Positions 18,768 through 28,457 of a stretch of 64,000 bases of DNA are shown one piece after another. This DNA comes from Cytobacillus dafuensis (GTDB lineage Bacteria > Bacillota > Bacilli > Bacillales > Cytobacillaceae). How positions within the stretch are numbered: the first letter of the stretch is position 1; the number at the start of each line of letters is the position of its first letter. Location: the NCBI RefSeq assembly GCF_007995155.1, contig NZ_CP042593.1:3700001-3764000 (forward strand), given 5' to 3'. The notes below the pieces were generated by a model, which saw only the letters and a program-made list of their open reading frames with translations, did no database searches and was not told the DNA's origin. The position numbers and the translations under genes are program-made.

Positions 18768-18794
18768 GTATGTGATTTTAGGGGGATGATGTAC

Positions 18795-21698
18795 ATGGAA
18801 CAGAATCAACATTTTAAAGATAAATTGAGGTCGTGGTTCAGCCTATTAACGAATAAAAAAGCAACAAAAGGAGCGCGTATCTCCTTTCAGGTTGCTTGGA
18901 ACTTAATTTTGCTTTTTATTGTGGTTGTCGTTCTTGTCGGCTCATTTGCCGGGGGAGTTGGGGCAGGTTATTTTGCCTCCCTGGTAAAAGACGAAAAGGT
19001 ACGTCCATATGAAAAAATGAAAAAAGATATTTATAACTATGAAGAAACCTCTGATATATATTTTGCAGACAATGTTTATCTCGGCAAGCTTCGAACGGAC
19101 CTAGAACGTGAGGAAGTCAAGCTCGATAACGTTTCTCAATATTTAATTGACGCAGTCGTAGCAACAGAGGACGAATATTATTATGAGCATAATGGGGTCG
19201 TACCTAAAGCGATAATGCGTGCCGTGTTTCAAGAAGTGACAAATTCTTCTGTCCAAAGTGGAGGAAGCACACTTACACAGCAATTAATCAAAAACCAATT
19301 ATTAACCAACGAAGTATCCTTCGAACGAAAGGCTAAAGAAATATTACTCGCTCTCCGTTTAGAAAAGTTTTTTGATAAGAAGGAAATTTTGGAAGCCTAT
19401 TTAAATGTTTCAACCTTTGGCAGAAATTCATCTGGGAGAAATATTGCAGGTGTTCAAGCAGCTGCTAAAGGAATATTCGGTGTTAATGCAAAGGACTTAA
19501 ATCTTGCACAATCCGCTTTCATCGCTGGTCTTCCGCAAAGTCCATTCGGCTACACGCCTTATACACAAGCTGGAGAACTAAAAACACCTGAAGGGCTTGA
19601 ACCTGGCCTTACGCGAATGAAAACCGTTTTAAAAAGAATGTATGATAATGGAAAAATCGATCAAAAGCAATACGAAGAGGCATTAGCCTATGATATCACA
19701 AAGGACTTTATTCCACGCGTCGAAAGTACAGTTGAAAAGTATCCATACTTGACCATGGAAATAGAGAAGCGCGCTGTTGAAATCATGACAGAAATATTAG
19801 CAAAAAATGACGGATACACTGAGCAGGATTTAAAAAATAATAGTGAGCTTCAAAATGAATACGAGATTTTAGCAGACCGTAATATACGTCAAAACGGTTA
19901 TCAAATCCATACAACCATCCACAAGGGTATTTATGATGCCATGCAAACGGCAAAAGATAATTTTGCTTACTATGGAAGCGATAAAGTAGAAATGGTTAAA
20001 GACGCTGAAACCGGTGAAATGAAAGAGGTTATTGAACCGGTACAGCTTGGAGCAATTCTAATCGATAACAGCACTGGAAAAATTCTATCCTTTGTCGGTG
20101 GAAGAGATTTTGAGTTAAACCAGGTAAATCATGCTACATTTTCTACACGATCTAACGGTTCAACAATGAAGCCTTTAGTTGTTTACGCTCCAGCCCTAGA
20201 GTTAGGAAAGGTATCTCCAGGAACAGTAATACCGGATGTCGAGGTCTATCTGGATCCTCATCGTCCAAATGAACCATATCCAAGAAACTATGATAAAACA
20301 TATAGTGGATTAGTTTCTGCACGCCATGCATTGGCAATGTCCTATAATGTGCCTGCCATGCTAACCTATCGGACAATTATTGATCAACGACCAGCACAAT
20401 ATCTAGAGAAGATGGGTTTTACAACTGTTATTGAAAATGACTACACAACAAATTCATTAGCACTCGGCGGCATTACAAACGGTGTAACAGTGGAAGAAAA
20501 TGTTAATGCTTATGGCACATTTGCTAATGGCGGAAAATTTATAGATGCTTACATGATTGAAAAAATAGTAGACAAAAACGGTAAAGTCATCTATCAGCAT
20601 GAAGTAGAGCCAGTTGAGGTTTTCAGCCCTCAAACTGCTTATCTAACTATTGATATGATGAGAGATGTTATTAGTAATGGAACAGCAAGCTCGCTAAAAG
20701 GCCGTTTAAAATTTAATTCCGATTGGGCTGGAAAAACAGGTACAGGCCAAGATTTAAAGGATTCATGGTTTGTCGCAGTCAATCCAAAGGTTAGTTTTGG
20801 TGTCTGGAATGGATACGATACACCGAAACCATTAGAGCTTCGTTATAAGGGTCTTCATCACGGAGCTAGAAATGTTTATTTATGGGCAGATTTAATGAAT
20901 GCTGCATATGATGCGGCTCCTGAACTTGTAACATCAAATCAACAATTCCAAATGCCTGGTGGAATTGTACGCAGATCATACTGTGCTGCTTCTGGACTTC
21001 TTCCATCTGAAGCATGTTCAAAAGCTGGCCTTGTTGAAACAGATTTGTATAACGCCAAGTTTGTTCCTACACAGTCTGATGACAATTTTGCAGACGGAAA
21101 ATTTGTGTATATTGGAGATAAACGATATTTAGCATTGGAAAGCACACCAGAGGAATTTACCAAAAATGGAGTCATTATCAGTCCTAAGCTTTTTGAAGAG
21201 AAGTATCGAATTCCAATAAAAGATGTATCACAGTTAATACCTAAACGAGAGAAATGGGCTGGCCTCTTTGTAGCCGATTCAAAATTAGAGGAAAATGGAA
21301 AAAATCCGTCTGCACCAAGCGTCAGTCTTTCTAATTCTAAAATCATATGGAACCAACATCCTGAAAATGATGTAATTGGCTACCGAATTTATCAAAAATC
21401 TGGCGGCACCATCAAAAAGGTTGGAAGCATTACTGCTGGTGATCAACGATCTTATCAAGTGTCAACTGGAGAATATTATGTAACAGCAGTTGATATTGCA
21501 GGTAAAGAATCTGCCCCATCCAATGTCATTCAATTTGGGCAAACTGAACCACCACCTGATAAAGATCAACCTTCTGAACCACCTAAAGAGGACAAAGACC
21601 CGCCTGATGACGGGGATGGTTCAAATCCAGGATCTGGAACGAGCCCCGGCGACGGTAATGAAGATGGTGACAATCAGCCACCTATGGACAGAAATTAA
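18795..21698 (+). CDS. Class A penicillin-binding protein with C-terminal FN3 domain
   Basis: A 967-residue bifunctional peptidoglycan synthase. One membrane helix lies at about residues 35-60. The glycosyltransferase domain includes VVATEDEYYYEHNGVV (catalytic Glu), GGSTLTQQLIKN and RKAKEILLALRLEK. The transpeptidase domain has the active-site serine motif STMK (near residue 460), SYN and KTGTG. After it come a fibronectin type III-like segment (about 855-925) and an acidic Pro/Gly/Asp tail. The ATG at 18795 is chosen because GGGGG is 9 nt upstream; the two earlier ATGs overlap that site. It lies between tyrS and acsA, where B. subtilis has no such gene. PBP2D/PBP1-type paralogue naming is uncertain. 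Confidence 0.9.
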   Translation: MEQNQHFKDKLRSWFSLLTNKKATKGARISFQVAWNLILLFIVVVVLVGSFAGGVGAGYFASLVKDEKVRPYEKMKKDIYNYEETSDIYFADNVYLGKLRTDLEREEVKLDNVSQYLIDAVVATEDEYYYEHNGVVPKAIMRAVFQEVTNSSVQSGGSTLTQQLIKNQLLTNEVSFERKAKEILLALRLEKFFDKKEILEAYLNVSTFGRNSSGRNIAGVQAAAKGIFGVNAKDLNLAQSAFIAGLPQSPFGYTPYTQAGELKTPEGLEPGLTRMKTVLKRMYDNGKIDQKQYEEALAYDITKDFIPRVESTVEKYPYLTMEIEKRAVEIMTEILAKNDGYTEQDLKNNSELQNEYEILADRNIRQNGYQIHTTIHKGIYDAMQTAKDNFAYYGSDKVEMVKDAETGEMKEVIEPVQLGAILIDNSTGKILSFVGGRDFELNQVNHATFSTRSNGSTMKPLVVYAPALELGKVSPGTVIPDVEVYLDPHRPNEPYPRNYDKTYSGLVSARHALAMSYNVPAMLTYRTIIDQRPAQYLEKMGFTTVIENDYTTNSLALGGITNGVTVEENVNAYGTFANGGKFIDAYMIEKIVDKNGKVIYQHEVEPVEVFSPQTAYLTIDMMRDVISNGTASSLKGRLKFNSDWAGKTGTGQDLKDSWFVAVNPKVSFGVWNGYDTPKPLELRYKGLHHGARNVYLWADLMNAAYDAAPELVTSNQQFQMPGGIVRRSYCAASGLLPSEACSKAGLVETDLYNAKFVPTQSDDNFADGKFVYIGDKRYLALESTPEEFTKNGVIISPKLFEEKYRIPIKDVSQLIPKREKWAGLFVADSKLEENGKNPSAPSVSLSNSKIIWNQHPENDVIGYRIYQKSGGTIKKVGSITAGDQRSYQVSTGEYYVTAVDIAGKESAPSNVIQFGQTEPPPDKDQPSEPPKEDKDPPDDGDGSNPGSGTSPGDGNEDGDNQPPMDRN

Positions 21699-21791
21699 TC
21701 GCTTTTAAAGTAATTAAAGAGGGAACTGTTCTAAAATGACATCTCCTTTGAAAATAAAAATGCTGTTATATAGGCATTTAATATATGATAA

Positions 21792-21839
21792 AGGGGCAGC
21801 TATAAGTCGAGAACTCGACTTATAGCTGCCCCTCTTTTT
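21792..21839 (+). terminator. Terminator between the PBP gene and acsA
   Basis: A perfect 20-bp stem with a 2-nt loop: AGGGGCAGCTATAAGTCGAG pairing with its complement at 21814-21833, then CTTTTT. A TTT tract on the other strand lets it serve acsA as well. Confidence 0.93.
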
Positions 21840-21855
21840 GATCTATTTTGCTCAA

Positions 21856-23574
21856 TTAGTCTTCCATTGTTGAAAGATCACCTGTAGGGAGGTTTAATTC
21901 CCATGCCTTTAAAACGCGACGCATGATTTTACCACTTCTTGTTTTTGGAAGCTTATCACGGAATTCTATTTCACGAGGTGCTGCATGCGCTGCAAGACCT
22001 TTCTTTACGAATTGACGAATATCCTCCGTTAACTCTTCAGAAGGTTCATACCCCTCAAGTAAAGCAATAAACGCTTTAATAATTTCTCCACGTACTGGAT
22101 CCGGTTTTCCAATTACACCTGCTTCAGCCACAGCTGGGTGCTCTAATAGCTTACTCTCTACCTCAAACGGCCCTACCCGTTCTCCAGAGGTCATGATCAC
22201 ATCATCAACACGTCCTTGAAACCAAAAATAACCTTCCTCATCCATATAAGCTGAGTCACCCGAAACATACAAGTCACCAGGCATGAAATACGAATCATAT
22301 TTCTCTTTATTATTCCAAATGGTTTGCATCATTGAAGGCCAGCCCTTTTTGATAGCGAGATTGCCCATACGGTATGGTGGAAGTTCAGTACCTTGATCAT
22401 CTACGATTGCAGCGATTACTCCAGGTATCGGCTTACCCATGGAACCAGGTTTTATTTCCAAACAAGGATAATTACAGATCAATAGTGCTCCTGTTTCAGT
22501 CATCCACCATGTGTCATGAATCCGTTTTTGGAATACTTTCATTCCCCACTTAATAACCTCTGGATTTAATGGTTCACCAACACTGACAATATGACGAAGC
22601 GTGCTAAGTTCAAATTTCTTTACAATCTCGTCCCCAGCTCCCATAAGCATCCTAAATGCAGTAGGGGCACTATACCAGATCGTAACTCCGTATTCCTCAA
22701 TTATTTTATACCAGAATTCTGGGTTAAATCTTCCTCCTACAACTACATTTGATGTACCAGTAAGCCATGGCCCAAATATTCCATAGGAGGTTCCCGTCAC
22801 CCAACCAGGATCGGCCGTGCACCAATATACATCTTCTTCCTGCATATCTAGTACCCATTTTGCTGTATGATAGTGCTGAATCATGGCGTTATGGACATGT
22901 AATACCCCTTTAGGCTTTCCTGTAGAACCAGAAGTATAATGAAGAATTAACCCATCTGTTCGTTCAACCCATTCGATCGAAAGCTTGTTGCTTGCCTCAC
23001 TCAATCTTTTATTAAAATCAATATAAGGTCCTTCTTCCTCAATTCCTTCCCCAACAAGAAAAACAGTTTTGAGTGCAGGAAGTTCATTCACTGGAACACG
23101 ATTTAATAATTCCGGTGTCGTAATCAAAACCTTTGCTTCGCTATCTTCTAACCGATCTCTAACAGCACCTTCCATAAACGCTTCAAACAAAGGTCCAACA
23201 ATCGCTCCAAGCTTAATTGCACCTAATGCAGCAAAATAAAGCTCTGGAGAACGCGGCATAAAGATAAATACGCGATCTCCTTTTTCAACATCTCCATAAG
23301 ATTTAAGGATGTTACCAGCCTTGTTGGATAGCTCCTTCATTTCCTTAAAAGTATATTTTTCTTTTCTTAAACCTTCACGAAAATATAAAGCTATTTTATT
23401 CTTTCTAAATGATTCTGCATGTCGGTCAATCGCCTCATAAGCCATATTCACGCGACCTGTATCATACCAAGAAAAAGCTTTCTCACCTTCTGCCCAATCG
23501 AATTGATTGTACATTTCATCATAGTTTTTTAAATTATTATCCCCTCTTGTTGCCGGTAACGCTTCGACTTTCAT
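21856..23574 (-). CDS. acsA: Acetyl-CoA synthetase
   Basis: A 572-residue AMP-forming enzyme converting acetate, ATP and CoA to acetyl-CoA. YTSGSTGKPKGVLH is the phosphate-binding loop, WWMTETG the adenylate motif, and YVSGDSAYMDEEGYFWFQGR the hinge. PKTRSGKIMRR at the C-terminus places the catalytic lysine at residue 549, the residue that AcuA acetylates and AcuC deacetylates in B. subtilis, whose enzyme has the same length. The divergently transcribed acuABC operon is directly upstream. A GGGGGA ribosome binding site precedes the ATG. Confidence 0.95.
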   Translation of the reverse strand: MKVEALPATRGDNNLKNYDEMYNQFDWAEGEKAFSWYDTGRVNMAYEAIDRHAESFRKNKIALYFREGLRKEKYTFKEMKELSNKAGNILKSYGDVEKGDRVFIFMPRSPELYFAALGAIKLGAIVGPLFEAFMEGAVRDRLEDSEAKVLITTPELLNRVPVNELPALKTVFLVGEGIEEEGPYIDFNKRLSEASNKLSIEWVERTDGLILHYTSGSTGKPKGVLHVHNAMIQHYHTAKWVLDMQEEDVYWCTADPGWVTGTSYGIFGPWLTGTSNVVVGGRFNPEFWYKIIEEYGVTIWYSAPTAFRMLMGAGDEIVKKFELSTLRHIVSVGEPLNPEVIKWGMKVFQKRIHDTWWMTETGALLICNYPCLEIKPGSMGKPIPGVIAAIVDDQGTELPPYRMGNLAIKKGWPSMMQTIWNNKEKYDSYFMPGDLYVSGDSAYMDEEGYFWFQGRVDDVIMTSGERVGPFEVESKLLEHPAVAEAGVIGKPDPVRGEIIKAFIALLEGYEPSEELTEDIRQFVKKGLAAHAAPREIEFRDKLPKTRSGKIMRRVLKAWELNLPTGDLSTMED

Positions 23575-23678
23575 ATATCAATATCCCCCTTTTGATAATG
23601 TACAACTTTAGCAACTGAATAACCTCAGCAAATCATTTTGAGATTATCAGTGTGCTTTTGCTGTGATAGTTTGCTAAT

Positions 23679-23707
23679 ATTATAGTATAAGTTTTATCTT
23701 TTCTCAA
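23679..23707 (-). promoter_or_regulatory. SigA promoter of acsA
   Basis: Minus strand TTGAGA (23707-23702), 17-nt spacer, TATAAT (23684-23679), about 105 bp upstream of the acsA start. Confidence 0.75.
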
Positions 23708-23753
23708 TTTTTAAAATATTCAATCCGGATTTTCCTCTTTATACTAAAATTTA

Positions 23754-23999
23754 GGCTATGTTAAACTTCCCTGTTGATTTCCGCTGCAGGCACTTAGCGA
23801 TCGCGGGCGGTCCAGAAGCCTCCTCGTAGCTATCGCTACTGCGGGGTCTCCCTTTGACTCGCTTCTCCCGCAGGACGTTGAATAATCTTCCCCGATAATC
23901 ACCGCACGAAGAAAATGCGTTAGCATTTTCGAGGAGCTCGCGCCTGCAGCGAGAATCAACAACAAAAATAGCATTATCAACACTGAGCTTTAACAAAGC
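23754..23999. repeat. Family A repeat (MITE-like), copy A3, with 9-bp target duplication
   Basis: A 246-bp element with terminal inverted repeats GGCTATGTTAAAC / GCTTTAACAAAGC. The direct repeat TAAAATTTA flanks it exactly (23745-23753 and 24000-24008), the clearest evidence in the window that this family moved by transposition. It lies between the divergent acsA and acuA promoters. Two overlapping ORFs of 75-81 codons inside it follow the repeat, not a protein family. Confidence 0.9.
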
Positions 24000-24132
24000 T
24001 AAAATTTAAGAAGCTGCCATTAAAGATAGTAGATAATAATTTTTTCAGACATTCGATCTCTTTAACTCTTTAATCGCTAAGTTCATCTGACAAATCTGTC
24101 ACAAAATGTTTTCGAATAATACAGAAAATATT

Positions 24133-24169
24133 GTGAAAGCGCTTAAAACCAATTATTTTTATGTATAAT
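24133..24169 (+). promoter_or_regulatory. cre site and -10 element of acuABC
   Basis: GTGAAAGCGCTTAAAA (24133-24148) keeps the TGAAAGCGCTT core of a CcpA-binding cre site. TATAAT follows at 24164-24169, so the cre overlaps the -35 region and would repress on glucose. acuABC is under CcpA control in B. subtilis; ccpA is in this window. Confidence 0.65.
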
Positions 24170-24206
24170 AGTATTCATAATGAACATGTCATTAGGCGGT
24201 GAATAA

Positions 24207-24839
24207 ATGGAACATCGAAAAACGTATAATGCAAAAGAAATAAAAACACCTAGAGGAAATATAATTATTGAAGGACCCATTTCTGCTCAAAAATTAGCAG
24301 ATTTAGAGTTTCATAAAGATTTAATCGCATTTCGTCCCCCAGAGCAGCAGAAAAAAGCTCTGATCGAAATTGCTGGCCTTCCAGAAGGTAGAATCATTAT
24401 CGCTAGGTATAGAGACATAATTGTCGGCTACGTCACATTTGTATACCCTGATCCACTTGAAAGATGGTCAGAAGGGAAAATGGAGAATTTAATAGAGCTT
24501 GGCGCCATCGAAGTTATCCCCGAGTATAGAGGTACAGGTACTGGTAAAAACCTTATAATGGTCTCTATGATGGATGATGCGATGGAAGATTATATTATTA
24601 TTACAACTGAGTATTATTGGCATTGGGATTTAAAAGGAACTGGCTTAAATGTCTGGGAATATCGGAAGGTAATGGAGAAAATGATGAACGCAGGCGGCTT
24701 GGAATGGTATGCAACAGATGATCCAGAAATCAGCTCTCATCCTGCAAATTGCTTGATGGCAAAGATCGGTAAAAGGGTAGATCTTGATTCCGTACAGAAA
24801 TTTGACCGCCTTCGTTTCATGAACCGATTTATGTATTAG
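24207..24839 (+). CDS. acuA: Protein acetyltransferase AcuA
   Basis: A 210-residue GNAT-fold enzyme that acetylates and inactivates acetyl-CoA synthetase. The acetyl-CoA-binding core is in IELGAIEVIPEYRGTGTGKNLI (motif A, R/Q-x-x-G-x-G/A variant RGTGTGK, near residue 110-118). It is the first gene of acuABC, divergent from its target acsA. The ribosome binding site is GGCGGTGA. Length matches the B. subtilis protein. Confidence 0.95.
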   Translation: MEHRKTYNAKEIKTPRGNIIIEGPISAQKLADLEFHKDLIAFRPPEQQKKALIEIAGLPEGRIIIARYRDIIVGYVTFVYPDPLERWSEGKMENLIELGAIEVIPEYRGTGTGKNLIMVSMMDDAMEDYIIITTEYYWHWDLKGTGLNVWEYRKVMEKMMNAGGLEWYATDDPEISSHPANCLMAKIGKRVDLDSVQKFDRLRFMNRFMY

Positions 24840-24873
24840 ATTGTTATTTATCATTTTATAAGGGTGATATGAA

Positions 24874-25521
24874 GTGATTGTTGAAGAAATTATGAAAACA
24901 GATTTAACTGCATTGTCAATGGATGACTGTATTGCAGATGCTATCAAGTTAATGGGTGAAAAAAAAATACGCCATCTTCCTATAATCGATCATGAACATC
25001 ATCTAGTAGGACTTGTAACAGATAGAGATATTCGCGATGCAACACCATCCATTTTTGATACTGATAAATTTAAAGAGGGATTACAGAACCCGTTAAAAAT
25101 GATTATGAAAACAAACATTATTACGGGACACCCTCTTGATTTTGTTGAAGAGATTTCAGCCATCCTTTACGAGCACCGAATTGGATGCCTTCCAATTCTA
25201 AAAGATGAAAAGCTGGTGGGAATTGTAACTGAAACAGATCTTTTAAGGACGTTAGTTGAATTAACAGGTGCACACCAGCCAGGATCACAAATTGAAGTGA
25301 AAGTTCCAAATAAATCCGGGATGCTGTATGAGATCACTACAGTAATCAGAAACCGTAAAGCAAATATTCAAAGTGTACTAGTTTATCCTGATAAAAGTGA
25401 TGAAAAATACAAAATAATCGTATTAAGAGTTCAAATGATGAACCCCTTAACTATTATTGAAGATTTAAAGAAAGCCGGTCATCAAGTATTATGGCCTAAT
25501 CATCCGGGGCAGTCTTCATGA
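24874..25521 (+). CDS. acuB: AcuB, CBS-domain and ACT-domain regulatory protein
   Basis: A 215-residue protein with two CBS domains (about residues 1-135; KKIRHLPIIDHEHHLVGLVTDRDIRD and HRIGCLPILKDEKLVGIVTETDLLR are typical repeats) and a C-terminal ACT-like domain (EVKVPNKSGMLYEITTVIRNRKANI). CBS pairs usually bind adenine nucleotides, but the role of AcuB in acetate use is not settled. The start is GTG at 24874, preceded by AAGGGTGAT. Its stop overlaps the acuC start by 4 bp. Confidence 0.93.
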   Translation: MIVEEIMKTDLTALSMDDCIADAIKLMGEKKIRHLPIIDHEHHLVGLVTDRDIRDATPSIFDTDKFKEGLQNPLKMIMKTNIITGHPLDFVEEISAILYEHRIGCLPILKDEKLVGIVTETDLLRTLVELTGAHQPGSQIEVKVPNKSGMLYEITTVIRNRKANIQSVLVYPDKSDEKYKIIVLRVQMMNPLTIIEDLKKAGHQVLWPNHPGQSS

Positions 25522-26690
25522 AACAGAATTCTGTTTTTATCTTTTCAGAAGACTTGCTGAACTATAAATTCAGTGAGAATCATCCTTTTAATCAAATAAG
25601 AATTAAACTTACACTTGATTTGCTTCAACAAATAAAGGCAATTGAGGATCATCAAATTGTTCCTCCCCGTATTGCCACCGATGAGGAGCTTCAACTCATA
25701 CATGACCCAAGCTATGTAAATGCAGTGAAGCTGGCCAGCAACGGCCAGCTATCCACTGAAGTAGGGGAAAATTACGGCCTTGGTACAGAAGATACACCCA
25801 TATTCAAAAATATGCATGAGGCAAGTTCATTATTAGTTGGAGGAACACTATCTGCTGTTGACTATGTCATGAGCGGTCGTGCTAAGCATGCTCTTCATCT
25901 TGGAGGCGGCCTTCACCATGGTTTCAGAGGAAAAGCTTCTGGCTTTTGTATTTATAATGATAGCTCGGTAGCAATTAAGTATATACAAGAAAATTATAAT
26001 GCTAGAGTCCTATATGTAGATACAGACGCACATCATGGAGATGGGGTTCAATGGTCATTTTATGATGATCCTAATGTTTGTACACTTTCAATCCATGAAA
26101 CTGGGCGATATTTATTCCCTGGAACTGGTAATGTAAATGAACGTGGACAAGGAAAGGGGTACGGTTATTCATTTAATATTCCCGTAGATGCGTTTACAGA
26201 AGATGACTCTTGGCTTGATATTTACAGAGCATCATTAAAGGAAATTGCTGAGTTTTTCAAACCCGATGTCATTTTGACACAGAACGGGGCCGATTCTCAT
26301 TATTTAGACCCCCTTACACATCTTTCTTCAACTATGAAAATTTATCGTGAAATCCCAAAGATTGCCCATGAGATTGCTCATCAATATTGTGATGGAAAAT
26401 GGATTGCAGTAGGGGGAGGGGGATATGATATATGGCGGGTCGTTCCTCGAGCATGGGCGTTCATTTGGTTAGAAATGACTGAAAACTCTAACTGTTATGG
26501 ATCTTTGCCGTTAGAATGGTTAAATAACTGGAAAGATCGTTCTCCTGTTCCGCTTCCTATACAGTGGGACGATCCCGATGACTTGTACAAGCCTATTCCA
26601 AGAAAAATGGAAATAACCGAAAAAAACAAACAAACATTAGAAAAGGCTCTCTATCCTATTAGAAATCATAGCAAAAGGGAAACAAATTAA
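25518..26690 (+). CDS. acuC: AcuC, protein deacetylase of AcsA
   Basis: A 390-residue class I histone-deacetylase-like zinc enzyme that removes the acetyl group from acetyl-CoA synthetase. The zinc site appears in DTDAHHGDGVQW (Asp, His) and the later QNGADSHYLDPLTHL aspartate; the GGGLHHGFRGKASGFCIYND segment holds the tandem catalytic histidines. It starts at an ATGA overlap with acuB, so translation is coupled. A bidirectional terminator follows. Confidence 0.95.
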   Translation: MKQNSVFIFSEDLLNYKFSENHPFNQIRIKLTLDLLQQIKAIEDHQIVPPRIATDEELQLIHDPSYVNAVKLASNGQLSTEVGENYGLGTEDTPIFKNMHEASSLLVGGTLSAVDYVMSGRAKHALHLGGGLHHGFRGKASGFCIYNDSSVAIKYIQENYNARVLYVDTDAHHGDGVQWSFYDDPNVCTLSIHETGRYLFPGTGNVNERGQGKGYGYSFNIPVDAFTEDDSWLDIYRASLKEIAEFFKPDVILTQNGADSHYLDPLTHLSSTMKIYREIPKIAHEIAHQYCDGKWIAVGGGGYDIWRVVPRAWAFIWLEMTENSNCYGSLPLEWLNNWKDRSPVPLPIQWDDPDDLYKPIPRKMEITEKNKQTLEKALYPIRNHSKRETN

Positions 26691-26713
26691 AAGGACCTTA
26701 TAGGTCCTTTTAA
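26687..26713 (+). terminator. Bidirectional terminator between acuC and motS
   Basis: TTAAAAGGACC / GGTCCTTTTAA with a 5-nt loop. It overlaps the stop codons at both sides: acuC ends at its left arm and motS at its right arm, so one short hairpin closes both operons. Confidence 0.8.
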
Positions 26714-27480
26714 TTTGAAACGAGATCATCTTTACTATATTTTGGATCTGAAATAACAATTTCAACGCGACGATTTTTTTGTCTATTTTCTGGTGAATCG
26801 TTCGGAACTATTGGTCTAGTATCAGAATAGCCAACAGCAATAAATCTGCTGCTATCCAATTGATGCTCTTCTATAAGATAGTTGATAACACTGCTTGCCC
26901 GTGCAGCAGATAACTCCCAATTGGAAGGATATCGATAACTATTCATAGGGCGGTCATCTGTATGTCCTTCAACCTTTACTAAATTAGGCAGGTTTTTTAA
27001 GAGTTCGCCTACCTTATCTAGAAATGGATGAGCATCAGCAATTACATTGGCTTCCCCAGGTGCAAATAAAACCTTTTCCTGAAGGACCAGTACAACACCA
27101 CGTTCCGTTCGATTGGCGATAATTACATCATCCATACCGTTTTTATCTAAGAAGCTCTGAACTTCTGTTAAAAGATTTTCCAATGACTCATCCGTAGAAT
27201 CTTGATCACTATTTTCATTAGCTTTTCCTTCATTCTTGTCATTCACAGGCATATCCGCCTCTATTCCTGCTGGATTATCTAGTGGCACAACTGAAGGATA
27301 GAAATCAAAAAATTGCTCACGAAATGATTCTGTTATTGCCTTAAATTTTAGCATATCAATCTGAGACATTGAGAATAGCAAAATAAAGAAAACTAATATT
27401 AATGTAATTAAGTCAGAGAATGTAACCATCCAGCCAGGAGCACCTTTAGGAGCTTGAGATTCCCTTCTCCTAAGCTTCAT
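26710..27480 (-). CDS. motS: MotS, Na+-type flagellar stator subunit
   Basis: A 256-residue MotB-family protein. After a basic start the single membrane helix holds the ion-binding aspartate, Asp23 in [15 protein letters not shown]. An Asp/Glu-rich linker (about 75-105) leads to an OmpA-like peptidoglycan-binding domain with [12 protein letters not shown] and NRRVEIVIS. It forms a stator with MotP; in B. subtilis MotPS is the sodium-driven alternative to MotAB. Na+ use is inferred from synteny with ccpA, not from a residue test. Its start overlaps the end of motP by 11 bp. Confidence 0.9.
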   Translation of the reverse strand: MKLRRRESQAPKGAPGWMVTFSDLITLILVFFILLFSMSQIDMLKFKAITESFREQFFDFYPSVVPLDNPAGIEADMPVNDKNEGKANENSDQDSTDESLENLLTEVQSFLDKNGMDDVIIANRTERGVVLVLQEKVLFAPGEANVIADAHPFLDKVGELLKNLPNLVKVEGHTDDRPMNSYRYPSNWELSAARASSVINYLIEEHQLDSSRFIAVGYSDTRPIVPNDSPENRQKNRRVEIVISDPKYSKDDLVSN

Positions 27481-28288
27481 TTTTTAAATCCTCCCCAGAA
27501 TACATCAATGACGCTGCTGCTTTTCGCTCTTCTGTAGATAAGAAAGCACTCAGCTTTTCTTCAAGAAGCTTAGGGTTTTGACCTGCTTGTACACCAAGCA
27601 CACCTTCAATAATTATTTGCTTTAAAAAGACTTCCTTCTCTGTTTTTAAAGCTAGCTTTGAGGCTATTGGAAGAAATACTAAATTCGCTAGTAATGTTCC
27701 ATATAAAGTGGTTAATAGAGCAATTGCCATATTGGGACCGAGACTTGATGGATCATTTAAGTTTCTTAGCATGAGAACTAGTCCAATTAATGTACCAATC
27801 ATCCCCCATGACGGCGCGTATTCCCCGGCTTTTTCCAGAATACTTCTACCCTTTCGATGCCTCTCTTCCATAGCCGTAATTTCCGCGTTCATAATATCGT
27901 TAATCATATCAGGCTCAATTCCATCTACAGCAAGCAAAATTCCCTTACGAATAAAAGGATCTTCAACCTCTTCTATCTCAACTTCCAAAGAAAGCAGCCC
28001 TTCACGACGCGCACGCTCCGAAAGAGTGACAAGCGTCTTAATTAATTGGTCCAAATTTTGCTCATTTTGGCTAAATCCTTGCTTTATAACAGTAAAAACA
28101 TGTTTCATATCTTTTGGTGGAAAGCTTACAAGCAAACCTGCAATAACTCCACCTAAAACAATTAACATGGAAGCTGGATCAATAAAGGAAAAAAAGCCAC
28201 TTATTCCTCCATTTGTTATAATCCCAAAAACAAGCATAACTAAGCCAACAATCAAACCGATTGGCGTTAGTGCATCCATTTTTTTCAT
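27470..28288 (-). CDS. motP: MotP, flagellar stator subunit
   Basis: A 272-residue MotA-family channel subunit with four membrane helices: two near the N-terminus (about 10-30 and 34-52) and two after the cytosolic loop (about 150-200, [13 protein letters not shown] and [15 protein letters not shown]). The cytosolic loop contains the charged RRGLLSLE-type segment that contacts FliG. Ribosome binding site AGAGG. It is upstream of motS in one operon and downstream of ccpA; in B. subtilis motPS follows ccpA directly, but here repeats B1/B2 intervene. Confidence 0.9.
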   Translation of the reverse strand: MKKMDALTPIGLIVGLVMLVFGIITNGGISGFFSFIDPASMLIVLGGVIAGLLVSFPPKDMKHVFTVIKQGFSQNEQNLDQLIKTLVTLSERARREGLLSLEVEIEEVEDPFIRKGILLAVDGIEPDMINDIMNAEITAMEERHRKGRSILEKAGEYAPSWGMIGTLIGLVLMLRNLNDPSSLGPNMAIALLTTLYGTLLANLVFLPIASKLALKTEKEVFLKQIIIEGVLGVQAGQNPKLLEEKLSAFLSTEERKAAASLMYSGEDLKNEA

Positions 28289-28321
28289 AAGGTCCTCTCC
28301 CGATCTTTAAAAATAATGAAA

Positions 28322-28457
28322 AGTGCGCTTCCGCTTTTCTCTGTCCAGCTACAGCGTCTAGGGCCTCGAGGTCTTAAGCCGTTCCGCCAAAAAGGTTAAA
28401 GGTCAACCTTTCTGACGGCTCGTCTTAAGCTTGTCGCCCCTGGGCAAGCCGCTTCCG
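28322..28457 (-). repeat. Family B repeat, copy B1
   Basis: Minus-oriented copy with the family blocks GCGGAAGCGGCTTG, GGCGACAAGCTTAAGACGAG, AAAGGTTGACC, CTTAAGACCTCGAGG and GTAGCTGGACAG. It begins about 30 bp upstream of motP and is joined head-to-tail with B2. Confidence 0.85.
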
